Below, in pieces: positions 38,773-49,720 of a DNA stretch of 64,000 nucleotides. Position numbers and translations under genes: made by a program. Below the pieces are notes generated by a model. It made no database searches and was not told where the DNA came from. It was given only the letters and a program-made list of their open reading frames with translations. Source of the DNA: Pyropia yezoensis (lineage: Eukaryota > Rhodophyta > Bangiophyceae > Bangiales > Bangiaceae). Location of the stretch: assembly GCA_009829735.1 (NCBI GenBank), contig CM020618.1, positions 40,539,030-40,603,029 on the forward strand, given 5' to 3'. How positions within the stretch are numbered: the first letter of the stretch is position 1; every line of letters begins with the position of its first letter.

Positions 38773-40719
38773 ATGCTTCTTGGGCAGGATCCCCTGGCGG
38801 GCCGGCGCTACTCTACGGTGGTCGGCAACGCCAGCGCGGCCCAGTGCCAGCAAGATTGCCTGGTCATCTGGCGTAAGGAACTCCGGCGCGGGGTCTTGAC
38901 GGAGATGGACAGGACGCGTCTCCACGCGGCGGACCAGATGCGCCTGGCTCAAGACCGCTCCCGGAACCTTTCGGGTTCCTCTTGGGTTGCTCGCCTGGAG
39001 GATCTCCCCTTCGCGCTGGTGCTGGATCTGCCCTTAACCGAGCTTCGCGTGTCTGCGTCCGTTCTCCGGTGGCCGGAGGAAGAAGGGTACGTCCAGCGGG
39101 CACTCCAGGTCTGGGACGAGGCGCTCAAGGGGTCGGGGAGCCTGACTTTTGATCCCCGTCCGAGCATGGTCGCTCTGCAGCCGCCTTTCTTGACCCGGAA
39201 TTATTCCATGTTGTCGCCGGCGCGGGAGCAAGGCGAGCGGCGCGGGCGCCAGCGGGACTACATCGTAAGCTGCAACCATCAAGAGTTCTGGAAGCTGGAC
39301 AAGGCCAACCGGGCGGCGTACTACCCCAGGGTCATCCCGCAGCAGCAGGAAGTCGAGATCCCGATCGGATTTGCTCCGTCCAGCATCCCTTTCACGTGGT
39401 ACCTCCTGGACGCCTTGACCCTGGCGTCGATCACGGGCTTCTTCTATTACATGCCGTACATGATGTACACCTCCGAGATGACGGTCTTGGCTGCCAACCA
39501 CTGGCTCCACGAGGTCTTGGTGTCCAACCGGCTTTGGCTTCTCCCCGACCTCCTGATGGTCTGGATCGTCGACAAGTTGACCGTTGACTTCCTGTGCAGC
39601 CAGGACAAGGAGTACAAGGAGCTCTTCCAGGCGATGATCGACTTCCGGCGTCAACTCCCGGTGCATGACCGGAGCTTCTTGAACATGATCGCCGACCAGA
39701 ACAGCCCACGTTGGAATGGCTCGGGTTGGGTGCAGGTGGTCTACCAGTCTTCTCCGGCCAAGGTGCAGCTGGCGACGCCGCAGCCGGCGTGGCTGCAGCT
39801 AGGCAGTCTTCCTGCTCCGGTTGCTCTCGATCTCCTGCCGACTGGGCCGCCGGTACAAGAGTCGGGATGGGCCGCGGCGGTCGTTCGGGCGTCTACGGCG
39901 GCTCCACTTCCTCCAGTTGCGCCTGTCGCCCCGGTTGCCTCGCCTGTACCGTCGCCGGCGCGTCTGCACCCAGCTCTACCTGTGCCGGTACTTCAGGCTC
40001 CTCCGGCACCGCGCTTGTCTGCAGCGGCTCTTGGCGTTGCCATCCGGTCGCCGGCTACTCCGGCCGTTCCTCCTCGGGCGCCTTCTACGCCTGGTGGCGG
40101 CCCTGTGCCCACCCTCGAGTTGGGGACTCCGGTTTCCGGCGCCGCTGCTGACCGTCCGGTGGTGGCAAACTCGGGTCGGTTCGAGATCCCGGCGCCGACT
40201 CTGCGCCGTTCCCGCTTTCGGGTGCCTGACTGGTACCTGACTCAAGGTGGCCCGACGTGCGACCAGTACGACGTCGGCATGATTGAGGACCAGCTGGGTC
40301 GTCTTCCGGTGCAGGTTGAAGGCGTCGGGTCTTCCTTGGTGCTGGGCACGTATGCCAGCGTCTTGAACGACGTAGTCGACCGGGTGTTTGCTTGCGCGGA
40401 CAGCGGCCAGATGTCGGACAGCCCGGTGGTTGGTGAGCTTTTAGCGACCTTGACGCGGAAAGGCTTGGCCCAGCAATGGTCGGGGAGCTTCACTAGCTTC
40501 CAGGGGCGCCGGCAGGTGCATTTGGATGAGCGGGAGCGCCCGGCGACTACGGGTACAGCTCCGGTGGCGGGGTACGTGGAAGCGACTCGCCCACCGCACT
40601 ACGTCATCCCGCCTTCCTCTGGGTCCCGTCGGGCTGCGGAGGCGCCGCTGGAGGACGCTCCCGCGGCGCAGCGTCCGCGCCGGGAGAAGAACTTGGAGGC
40701 AAGGAGGGTGAAAGTCTAG
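38773..40719 (+). CDS. Antisense ORF of the gypsy element, unknown protein
   Basis: The open frame runs from 38479 (a GTG) to 40719, 746 codons; the first in-frame ATG is 38773, giving 648 residues. It lies between the chromodomain ORF and the 3' LTR and reads opposite to gag-pol, so the 3' LTR is upstream of it. The middle (codons ~200-420 of the full frame) has a compact, mixed composition with an aromatic/hydrophobic stretch (GFFYYMPYMMYTSEM, WLLPDLLMVWIVDKL). Codons ~440-560 are a Pro/Ala/Val linker, and a second compact part follows to a basic tail (RRPREKN-like, ending RRVKV). I recognise no domain. The length and normal amino-acid mix argue that it is a real gene. The C-run at 38517-38530 may hide a better start. 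Confidence 0.65.
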   Translation: MLLGQDPLAGRRYSTVVGNASAAQCQQDCLVIWRKELRRGVLTEMDRTRLHAADQMRLAQDRSRNLSGSSWVARLEDLPFALVLDLPLTELRVSASVLRWPEEEGYVQRALQVWDEALKGSGSLTFDPRPSMVALQPPFLTRNYSMLSPAREQGERRGRQRDYIVSCNHQEFWKLDKANRAAYYPRVIPQQQEVEIPIGFAPSSIPFTWYLLDALTLASITGFFYYMPYMMYTSEMTVLAANHWLHEVLVSNRLWLLPDLLMVWIVDKLTVDFLCSQDKEYKELFQAMIDFRRQLPVHDRSFLNMIADQNSPRWNGSGWVQVVYQSSPAKVQLATPQPAWLQLGSLPAPVALDLLPTGPPVQESGWAAAVVRASTAAPLPPVAPVAPVASPVPSPARLHPALPVPVLQAPPAPRLSAAALGVAIRSPATPAVPPRAPSTPGGGPVPTLELGTPVSGAAADRPVVANSGRFEIPAPTLRRSRFRVPDWYLTQGGPTCDQYDVGMIEDQLGRLPVQVEGVGSSLVLGTYASVLNDVVDRVFACADSGQMSDSPVVGELLATLTRKGLAQQWSGSFTSFQGRRQVHLDERERPATTGTAPVAGYVEATRPPHYVIPPSSGSRRAAEAPLEDAPAAQRPRREKNLEARRVKV

Positions 40720-40833
40720 GGAGGAGGGAGGAGGGAAGAGGCGGAGAGAAGGGTTGCTCGAGCGGGTGACTGCTTTTCTTGATAGTTCCATGCTTGTAGT
40801 GCTTGTTTTCCTTGATACACCCGTTCCCTTTTC

Positions 40834-41124
40834 TTAATCTTCTTGTTCCGCGTCCGTTGCGGGTGAGATCGATTCGTCCCGCGGGTCTTGATCAGCTCCT
40901 TCCTTCTCGTCATCCTCCGAGTCTGATTCCAGGATCTTGCCGGCTCTGGCCACCGGGGTGCCCTCAATCCCGTTCCGACGCGTGTAGGCGCAGACGTCCG
41001 CAATGGGCAACCGGTTGGAGGGTTCCCAGGTATCATCAGCCGGGTTGAAACCGAACCAGCGTACTCGCAGGTACAAGCGCCCGTCCCTCCAGGCATGGTC
41101 AACGAACTTGACGTAGACATATTA
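40834..41124 (-). CDS. Chromodomain segment of the retroelement
   Basis: In the integrase frame, right after two adjacent stops (TGA TAA), the minus strand encodes YVKFVDHAWRDGRLYLRVRW and then FGFNPADDTWEPSNRL. The hydrophobic-K/R-W and D-x-TWEP pattern is that of a chromodomain, which in chromoviruses steers integration to marked chromatin. The tail is acidic (SDSEDDEKEG). The two stops separate it from integrase, so it would need readthrough or is dead in this copy. Confidence 0.7.
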
Positions 41125-42357
41125 TCACCCTTCTTCTTGGGATAACCAGGGTACTGCGGCCCGCTTACGCCGGGTCAGATCCCGTTTGCTTGGCGGTGGA
41201 GCTCGGGTGATATGGTCGCTGCTCACCCGGTACGGGGAGTCATCCACGTCTAGAAGGAATATGCAGCCGTCCGTACTCAGGATCTCATAGGGCCCATCCG
41301 TCTTGGAGTCCAGCTTCCCCCGGGTCTTGCTATCATTGTCCACAAAAACCCAGTCGCCAGCACCCAGTTCCTTGTTCTTCTCCCGAACGCCCTTGTCATG
41401 TTCCCGCTTGTATCGCTCCTGGGTCTTCGAGATTGACTGCTTGACTCTTGGTAGCAGGAGCTTCAGTTGTTCCAGGAACTCATCCTTTGCCTTGGGACCT
41501 GACTTCACGGCAGGCTGGAGACCGTCTGGTATTCTTTCCAGGGAGAAGTTGGTCAGCCGCCTTGGGGTGACAAAGTCGAGTGGAGCGACTCCCGTTGTCC
41601 GGTGAACTCTAGAGTTGTAGGCTAGCGTGAGGACAGCCAGGAGCTCGTCCCAGTCTTCTTGATGCTCCTCAACGTATTGCCGTAGCATGTCCACCAGGGT
41701 CCGGTTGAATCGCTCTACCTGGCCGCTCGTTTGTGGGTGATACGCCGTGGTGAAAAAGTTCTTGATACCCATCAAGTCACAGACTCCTTGGAAGAACAGG
41801 GATGCAAACTGGGGACCGTTGTCGGTTAAGACGGAGTCTGGAGGGCCATAGGCAGCTATCCAGTACTCGCAGAAGGCTGACGTGGCGTCCAGGGCCGTGA
41901 TGGTCCTCAGCGGGATCGCTCGAGTGAACTTGGGGAACCGGTCACAAATGGTGAGCAGGTATATGTTGCCACTGGATGTCTCAGGTAGGGGCTCCAGGAT
42001 GTCCATGCTTAAGCTTTCAAAGGGCTCTGCCGCAGGGAACAGGCGTAGCTTAGAAGGCTTCTTCCTCTGGGACAACCGGTTCCTTGCACAGGAGACACAG
42101 GCCTCTAGATGCTTGTGGACGTCACTTGCCATAGTTTCCCAGTAGTTGTGTCGTCGCATCGAGGCATACATCCGGTTAATGCCAGGATGGCCGGCCAGGG
42201 GAGACGAGTGTTCCAGGCGGAGGATGTCAGCTCGTAGACTCCGGGGTACGTAGACTTGAGTTGCCCCATCGAAGGGTGAAAACCGTATCAGGAGTCCATC
42301 TGTAGACTCGGAGAAGCGACTATTCCGGTTCAGGTCCATTTGGTGGCGAAGCTCCAA
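41125..42357 (-). pseudogene. Integrase of the gypsy element
   Basis: An open frame of 410 codons. It has an HHCC zinc-binding part (HPGINRMYAS, then CVSCARNR), catalytic residues in the order D (LSMDILEP), D (VLTDNGPQF), E (HPQTSGQVERFNRTL), and a C-terminal GDWVF-containing domain (LGAGDWVFVDN). It is shifted one frame relative to RT-RNase H near 42360, so it is not expressed as a fusion in this copy without a frame change. Internally it looks undamaged. Confidence 0.88.
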
Positions 42358-44800
42358 GCACTGAGGATCCGTCAGTTGTGTCCAGCATCCGGTGAATGGT
42401 TACCGGTTGATGAGCTTCAGGTGTCACATACAGGGGAACATGCCAGCCACGTCCGACATTCGGGAGGATGAAACAAGGTACTTCCTCCGGGATAGGGCCG
42501 GTGTCGGCTACAGGAGTCTCCAACCGGGACATGGTGTCGGCGCAGTGGTGCTCCCTCCCTGCTCTGGTGCACACCTTGTACTTGAATTCCGAGAGGCGTA
42601 GGCGCCACCGGGCGACTCTTCCTTGCCTGCTGTCCATGCATAGCAGCCACCTTAGGCTGGCGTGGTCCGTCCGGATGAGGAACTATTGTCCTTCAAGATA
42701 GGGGCGTAACAGGAAGCAAGCCCAGACAACCGCCAAGCATTCGCGCTCCGTTGTGGAATAGTTCTTCTCGGCTGGAGTCAGGACGCGACTGTTATAGCCT
42801 ATCGGGAGGAAGTGCCCATCGGGTTGCTGCTGGAGTAGAGAGCACCCCACTTGGACGCCACAGGCATCAGTCTCTAGGACAAACTGGCCCTCCCGCTTGG
42901 GTAACGCCAGTACTGGAGTCGTGGTCAGGCGCTTCTTGAGCTCCTCGAAGGCAGCGGTCTGCTTCTCGTCGAACACCGGGATTTGTGCGGGGAGCTTCTC
43001 GCTGGTGAGCTTGGTCAATGGCCGGGCAATCAGGGCATAGTCCCGTACGAACCGGCGGTAGACGTTGCACATACCCAGAAAGCTCTTGAGTTCCGTCTGG
43101 GTCTTAGGTTGCCGGGCATGCCGGAGAGCCTTGATATTCTTTTCGTTGACCCGGAGCTCCCCCGGACTCAGCACGTGTCCCAGGTACTCCACTTCAGTCT
43201 CAAACAGGTGGCACTTCTCGGCCTTCAGGGTAACTCCAGCTTTGGACAGGAGAGCCAGGACCTTTCGAAGGTGCTCCAGGTGTTCCGCCGGGGTATTGGA
43301 GAAAACGATAATGTCGTCCAGGTAGACCAAACATGTTCTCCACCATAGCCCCGACAGGATGATGTCGATGGCTCTCTGGAAGGTAGCCGGAGCATTGGTG
43401 AGACCAAAAGGAAGACGCTTGCACCGGAATAGCCCGATGTGGCACGTGAAGGTGGTCTTGTCCTTGTCCTCGTCAGCCAGAGGGATCTGCCAGTAACCGG
43501 CATTACAATCCAGCGTTGAGAAGAGGGTGGCATCACCAAGAAAGTCGATGCAATCGCCCATCCGGGGTATCGGGTATACATCCTCGACGGTCATCTCGTT
43601 CAGGCGCCTGTAGTCAACACAGAAACGGAAGTGACCGCCAGGATTCGGGACGACTACCACCGGGAAGGCCCACTCGCCATCAGATGGCTCGATGACATCC
43701 ATCTTGAGCATCTTGTTAACCTGCTTCTCAATCTCATCCCGGCGATGTGGTCCAGCCCGGTACGGTTGCAAGTGCACTGGCTTGGCATCTGGCTTGAGTT
43801 GCATCGGGTGTAGGGTGGCGTCCATCTTGTCCAGCTCTCCAGACCACAGGTGCCGATATTCCTGGAGAAGCTTCTCCAGTGCCTCCTTCAGGTCGGGAGG
43901 GACATTTTCTTGGTTGAATCTCGGCATCCCGGGTGGTGCTTGATCGGGCTTCGGGGTAACGCTGCCAGCCTGCTCTTGTTCTGGAGGTACGTCTAGGGCC
44001 GCTAGGTTGGATGCCAATTCTCGTTGCAGGTTCAAGAGGTCCTCCTTGCTCATGGCACGGGCAGACCCCCGGTAAGGCTCTGCTGTTCCAACTCGAGTGC
44101 CCTTGGCGAGAGTTATTGGCTTCCGGCTCACGTTGACGATAAGCACCGAGAATGGGGTGTGCCTCTCCACCTTCTTGTGATGTCCGTGGGCCAAGTATAA
44201 CCGGTGTTTCGCCAGAAACTCCTTACGTCCATAGATCAGGCATTGACCCGTAGTCCGGGTGGTCACTTGAACCTTCGTCTCCGAACGAGGAGGTAGGAGC
44301 ACCGGTTTGAAGAGAGTCAAGGTAGAGGGTGGGATGCGTTCCTTCTTGTTCTTGACTACACGAACCTTGGCGTCCAGATGCTCCAGCACCGGTGACACAA
44401 ACCCATGGTTGAACTGCACCTTTCCTTCTCCGGGCAGGATACTCTTGACATGCTGCTTCTGGAAGTCCCAGCCTAGGATGAGGGGGACTGATAGAGTCTT
44501 GAATACTAGAACGGGAAAAAGCATCGGTTCGTTGTTGACATAGATGGTGACAGGAAGGCGGCCAAGCGGTCGTAGAGTTTGACCCGAAGCGTCTACAATG
44601 CGGGTCTTGGTAGGCGCTCTCCAGGCATGTCAACGCCAGCCCGGAGGTAGCAGGTTTATAGTGATGACGCTTGGTCCGGCTCCCGTGTCAACCACCGGAG
44701 TAACAGCTTGGGGGAGGCTATCCCTCACACGCATACGAGCATTGATCTTGAGGTTTTCCTTACGCAGGATAAGCAAGGTCCCCTTGAACAAGCAGGGTGT
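42320..44800 (-). pseudogene. Protease, reverse transcriptase and RNase H of the gypsy element
   Basis: One frame interrupted by two stops. The protease has VVDTGAGPS near 44690; a TGA (44632-44630) follows shortly after. The longest open part, 44524-42683, holds RT with the catalytic VYLDDIIVFS, the upstream block VDYRRLNEMTV, and FGLTNAPATFQ. RNase H starts at FVLETDACGVQVGCS; a TAG at 42685-42683 interrupts it, and the same frame continues with TDHASLRWL to 42320. All blocks are in Ty3/gypsy order. Confidence 0.9.
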
Positions 44801-44919
44801 CCAGGCGGCTACCAGTTGAGCAGGTAACTGCCGTCCTTTCTCCCGGCACGCAAGGGGAGAACGGGTAGAAGTACCCTGCCGTCGGAGATTCGGGAAGACA
44901 CTTGGGAAAAGCGCCTGCC

Positions 44920-46680
44920 CTACTCGTTTCCCGGGTCCGAGGATTCCTTGGAGGTCTCGGTCTCCAGGTCAAAGTTCGTAGGAGCTTCCTTTGCCAGAGC
45001 CTCCGTGATGCTCTGCAAGGTTGCCACCCGGATTGCGTGTACCTGTGCCTTGTCCATTTTGGAGGGTGCTCGCCGGTCAGCCCAGTTGACTGCCTTCGCA
45101 AACACCAGTCCTTGACGCTTGAGCTTCTCCTGGAGGTCCTTGGGAATGGTCGGGCACTGGTAGGACATGTGGTCCTCCTTCTGACACAGCCAACAAGACC
45201 GGAACCGCTGGTTCTTGACCTGCTTGGGGGCGACCAAGGAAGGTTGCTCCTGAGAGACGAAGCCGCCCCGCTTGTCTCCTGACCCCACGGGTGAGGCCTC
45301 GCCAACTGCGAGTACTGGTACAGAGCTATCACCTCCCTTATACTTGGCGCGTCCGGGACGAACTCGCGACAACGGCTTGGGAGTCGATACCATGGGAGCT
45401 TGGAGGGCCTTGGCTTGCCGGAACTTGCCCTGGGTGTAGGCCATCAGCTGCTGGAAGGTATATTCTTGGTGTTACTGGTTGTAGTTCTCAGCGTCTACTT
45501 GAAGGTATTCAGGAAGCCCTTCCGAGAAGATCATCTTGAGCCTGTCCTCAGGGTAAACGTTGCCACAAGCCTCGCTCATCTCCCGGACACGGCGGGCGAA
45601 GGCCTCTGGAGTCTCTTGTCGTTCCATGATTGCCAGGTTCAACTTGCCCACTGCCTTGCGCAGGGAGTCCGCGTCAGCGTAGTTGGACAGGAGCCAGTTG
45701 ACCGCTTCCGGGTAGCTCCCAACGGTACACCCGACAATGTGTCCGGCTGAGTCTGGTAGAACCTGTGCGAACCGCTGTTCCGCTTCTCCGGTCACAAAGT
45801 TAACCAGGAGGTAGAGTGCCTTGCCCTCGGACACATCGTTGTCGTTGCATGCCTTGACAAACCGGCGCAGGAAGGCAAAGATAAGCGCCGGCCTCTTCCC
45901 GGAAAACTTAGGATGTCCCGCGAAGCTCGGCTGCATACGCCGGTTCAGGGATGCCATCTTCTTGGCCACCTTCCGGGTATAACCTTGGTCTTGGTTCTCC
46001 AGCCGGTACTTGCCCCAATACGTGACCTTGTTCAGGGTGTCATCCCCCACTTGGTGAGCAGGGAAGTCAAAATCGACTAGCCTGCGCCGGGTGGGACCAG
46101 GGGATGCGTCCCAGTCGTATCCCTCCTTAGAACTGGAGGAACTGGTCTCGCTGGTGCTAGAGCGACGGCGACGACGCCGACGCCTCCGGCTGCTCCAGTT
46201 ACCGGTCTCGGAGCTCCCCGCCCCATAGGACGCAAGGGGAGGAAAAGCTTGGCCGGTCCCAGGAGTCGAGATCTCAGGGCGTCCCGTAGAACCAGTCACA
46301 GCGGTGCCCCTGGCACTGCTAGCGCCCACAGGAAGAGGTGTATACACCCAGCTGCCATGTGTAGGTCCAGGAGTAAACACACCAGGGGCTATCCCTGGAA
46401 CTTCAGGAGTAGAACCGACAGGAGGGAGACGTCTGCTGCCAGTGGACTCAAACGCCGTTGACCCCGGGGTGGCTCCCACAGGAGGGATCGCCGGAGGAAC
46501 GGGAGCAGGAGGTACTTGGCCGCCTGTAGACTCCAGTCCGCTACCGGATGTCACGCCCAGGTCTGCTTCGCCCGTAGGGAGAACGCCGTGTTGGGCACCG
46601 TCCCCCGCGGTGACCAGGGGTGCGTCAAGGGACGCGGGGTCTACCTCTTCGGGCACCGTCGTGCCAGGGAGGGTAGCCAT
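44920..46680 (-). pseudogene. Gag of the gypsy element
   Basis: ATG at 46680. The first 200 residues are a Thr/Pro/Gly-rich arm, followed by an Arg-rich patch (RRRRRRRSSTSETSSSSS). A capsid-like helical part (FAFLRRFVKACNDND, ETPEAFARRVREMSEACGNV) follows, then a TAA at about 45474-45472, then in the same frame the CCHC knuckle CWLCQKEDHMSYQC (C-x2-C-x4-H-x4-C) and an acidic tail to 44920. Total 586 codons if the stop is ignored. The stop sits between capsid and nucleocapsid and could be a mutation or a programmed readthrough site. Confidence 0.85.
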
Positions 46681-46868
46681 GTTGGTCTCTTGACAGCCAC
46701 AGTCCAGTTGCCTGCGTGTCCAAAGATCGCAAGACCACAAGAGAGGGGTTGGGGAGCCAGGAATGGGATTCCCGTGAACGGGTGCAAATAATTCCCAAAC
46801 AACAGAGAAAGACAGAACAGGAACTACCCAACCGCTGCTCCCAAATGTCTCTTCTCAAACACTCCCAA

Positions 46869-46886
46869 TCCCCTGCTGCTCCACCA
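46869..46886 (-). promoter_or_regulatory. tRNA primer-binding site of the gypsy element
   Basis: The same 18-mer as at 308-325 (TGGTGGAGCAGCAGGGGA on the minus strand), four bases from the LTR edge at 46891. Confidence 0.8.
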
Positions 46887-46890
46887 AATG

Positions 46891-47461
46891 TGTGGTATAA
46901 ACCTCGATCCTCTCAGACACGTGTCAATATCCCTCGGAGGAAAGGGACAGGTAACACAGAAAGTGGAATTACGAGAGTGGTGTGCCTGTTGCCTCACGTG
47001 CCTGCTCGCAGAGCAAACAGATACGCACGGTAGTGCACACGGGGAAGAGGAAAGCAAACGCGCAGTTGTCTTTTTCCTGAGGGCGCGGGCCAAGGGCGCC
47101 TCGCTGTCCCTCTTAACGTGCATCTGGGGGAGCCTCGGCACGTTGGCCAGGTAGCCCCCCCGTACCCCCGAGTGGCCCCGACCCGAGTCTTACCTCGTCA
47201 GGTCGGGGGCCACTATCACTACTAATTCTATTCCCACTCACTAATCTCACACTCAAATTCTCTGAAATCTAGTCCCTCACAAATATGCAAAAACCCATCA
47301 GAAATCCCTCTCTCACGTATGGGTAGCGTAGTCCGCCGCATCCCAGTGCCGGGCACGGGCCACGGCCGCCAACCATCACCACACGGCGGGCGTGTTCTGG
47401 CACCTGGTGCCCTCTGGTCGCAGTCCCGGGTCGGCGCCAAGTCGGGGCCAGGGATGCTACA
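46891..47461 (-). repeat. Full 5' LTR (571 bp)
   Basis: Partner of 37818-38388. It adjoins the primer-binding site on its left and the extra internal fragment on its right. Confidence 0.9.
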
Positions 47462-47594
47462 TAGCTCCCTCCCTAGTCCGGCACGTCCTCGGGCCGAACC
47501 AGGTGCCACCGTTCACAGCCTCGAGCAAGTCCACACCGGTGCCGAGGTCGAGTGTCTTCACCCCGAGCGCGATCACCTTCTCCAATCCTGCCCC
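47462..47594 (-). repeat. Displaced copy of the element's 3' internal end
   Basis: These 133 bases match 38389-38521 with one visible difference (t/c near 47557). That sequence normally lies inside the element next to the 3' LTR and includes the polypurine tract, yet here it sits upstream of the 5' LTR. Confidence 0.85.
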
Positions 47595-47697
47595 GCCACG
47601 GCCGCCAACCATGACTACACGGCGGGCGTGTTCTGGCACCTGGTGCCCTCTGGTCGCAGTCCCGGGTCGGCGCCAAGTCGGGGCCAGGGATGCTACA
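47595..47697 (-). repeat. Truncated extra LTR (103 bp) at the true 5' boundary
   Basis: Matches the TGTAGC end of the LTR (38286-38388), with two differences near 47612-47614, and ends exactly where the GAGTT duplication begins. Confidence 0.85.
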
Positions 47698-47702
47698 GAG
47701 TT
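47698..47702. repeat. Target-site duplication GAGTT, right copy
   Basis: Partner of 37813-37817. Confidence 0.8.
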
Positions 47703-49720
47703 GATCTGTCTTGGGAGGAGTTAGCGGGGCAGGACATGTAAGGAGAGATCCCAGTCCATATCCCCTGGGTTCCAGACGTGGATTTAAGGGGCAAATCCTT
47801 ACAGTGGGGCAGCGTGGCTCCCCGGGAATGGTGCCGGTGTACCTCTTGTTCAGCCCCCCCTCGCGCACGAAAAAGCGGGACGCCAGCTGCCGCCAGCGTG
47901 GCGCAAGCCGTGGGGTCGTGCCGACACCCCCCCCTCCTTCCCCAGGCGGTCCACCCCACCACGAGAGCCCAGATGGGTGAGGGGTGGGCCGCCCCCCCCC
48001 CTGCAGGGCAGCGGCCCGGCCGCTGCACGGAGAGAAGGATGGCCACAGCTGCTGCCGCGTCGCAACCGCTCCGGGCCGTCGTGAATGTGCAGGCGGGGCG
48101 GGAGGGGAGGGAGTGCCCGGAGGCATCCCGGTCGTAGCAGCCGCACGAGGCGCGGCCGCAAAAAGGGCACGCGTGCGTAGGGAGTGGAGGAAGGGGGGGG
48201 GGGGGGGCTGCCGCCGTGGCCCCCGGCTGGCGGGGAGTCCCCGCACCGGCGCTGCCACGGAAGGCGCCTGCAGGGGGGCCCCGACCTGGCCGCTACCTCG
48301 CCCCCCGCCCCCAGAGACCCCCCCCTCCACTGCGTCACGCGTAGACGGGAAAGCGGGCACGGAGCCAAGGGGCACACGCGTTCCGACCCCCACCCCCCCC
48401 CGTTGCGACCGACCAGTCGGCCACCGCCAGCTGCACGGCCGCTTCACCCGCTCGTCGCAGCGGCAGGGCGGCGTCGAGGCGGGAGCCCGCCAGCGCGGGC
48501 CGGTCCGCCCACGCGCCGGCCAGGCCGGCAACGCCATCTCGGCGGCCAGCCACGCCGCCGCCGCCACCGCCGCGGCCGTCGTCGTCGCCGCCGCCACCGC
48601 CGCCGCCACCGCGGCTCCACCACCGTCATCGACACTGAGACTTTCGGCAGAGGCGTCGTGCGCGTCCGCGTCGCCGGCCGAGCAGGGGCGCACGCCTCCG
48701 CTGCGGGGGGCGGCGCGTGCCAGCGGCGGCCGCGCAGAGCAACGGTGACCAGGCCCAGCCACCAGGTCAGCCCACCCCCGCGGACGAGGCGGCCGAGTGC
48801 CACCCGCCGCCGCGCTGTGGCCGACGTGTCCACCGGCAGCCGCGGGCCGTCAGCGCGCCCAGCCGGCAGGGGAGGAGCGGGTGGCGGTGGGACCTCCGCG
48901 GCCCCGCCGACGGCACCGCCGCCGCCGCCGCTGTCGCCGACGCCACCGCCGCAGCCCCTGCCAGGGGCCTCACCGGCGGGGCCGCCAATGTACCGTTGCA
49001 CGGGGGTGGCCGCCGCCCTACCTCCCCCCGCGCCCGCCGCCGTCGCGTCTGGCGCGGCCGTCGACGCTGCGGATGCCGCCGCAGGGGCTGCTACCACCTC
49101 TGAGGCCGCCCCGTGGGCGGCCGCCACCGCCGCCGCGTGTCGGGCCGACACGCCCAGGCGGTCGCGGAGGAAGGACACCACCGTCAGGCTCGAAAGCAGT
49201 CGCAGCGCAGGGCGAAGACGCAAAGTCACGAAGGGCCCCTCATGATTCTACGGTGTGGTCCCGACACACGGGGTGATGTGGCAGTGACCCGTCACATGGC
49301 GGGTCACGTCAGCAACGTGATGACCCCAGAGAGGGCCGAGTCTAAGCAGCCCTAATAAGATAATACGTGCTTGATGGCAAGACAAATTGATGTATGTGAT
49401 ACAAGCCCGCACAACCAAGCCCGGACCCCCCACCCCCCCCCCCAGCGGCCCCCCAGGCCCGCCCCTCCCCCCGCGCCCCCCCGCGCCCCCAAAAGCCCCC
49501 CCGCGCCCCCAGAAGCCCCCCCCAGCCCCCAGATGCCCCCCCCCGCCCCCCGCCCCCACAAGCGCCCCCCCCCCCCACCCACCACAACGCCCCCCACCCC
49601 ACCCACAGATGAAGCTAATACCATCAGCTGGGCGGTCATGTGCCTTGACTCTTTCTGCTGAGGGTGTCGCGAGGTATTCACGATATGTATACAGCAGCAT
49701 AACCTATAGTGCACATCGTA
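47703..49720. other. GC-rich region without a supported gene
   Basis: Long ORFs occur on both strands (for example minus 49229-48444, with an Ala-rich start) but none shows a domain, and the codon mix is mostly Arg/Pro/Ala/Gly. A C-rich tract with gcccccc-type repeats runs from 49420 to 49610, just before the tRNA. Confidence 0.45.

Larger units (their letters stand above)
37818..47697 (-). mobile_element. Ty3/gypsy chromovirus-like LTR retrotransposon, 9.9 kb
   Basis: A minus-strand element. From right to left: truncated LTR (47697-47595), fragment of the element's own 3' internal end (47594-47462), full LTR (47461-46891), primer-binding site, gag, protease-RT-RNase H, integrase, chromodomain, an antisense ORF, polypurine tract, 3' LTR (38388-37818). 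The order PR-RT-RH-IN with a chromodomain after integrase defines the chromovirus branch of Ty3/gypsy. GAGTT flanks the whole unit, so everything between arrived or was rebuilt inside one insertion. Stops occur in gag, protease, RNase H and after integrase, plus one frame break, so it is unlikely to move on its own. Confidence 0.9.

Noticed and set aside
38246..38899. 217-codon plus ORF beginning in the 3' LTR and its twin at 47319-47741
   Set aside because: The shared part is LTR sequence and the remainder is out of frame with the antisense ORF; no independent coding signal.
47473..48762. 429-codon minus ORF crossing the truncated LTR boundary
   Set aside because: It spans the retroelement/flank junction and a polypurine tract and has no domain, so it is an accidental frame.
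49400..49620. Possible CRISPR-like or satellite array of gcccccc units
   Set aside because: Units vary in length with no conserved repeat-spacer pattern; a plain C-rich tract.
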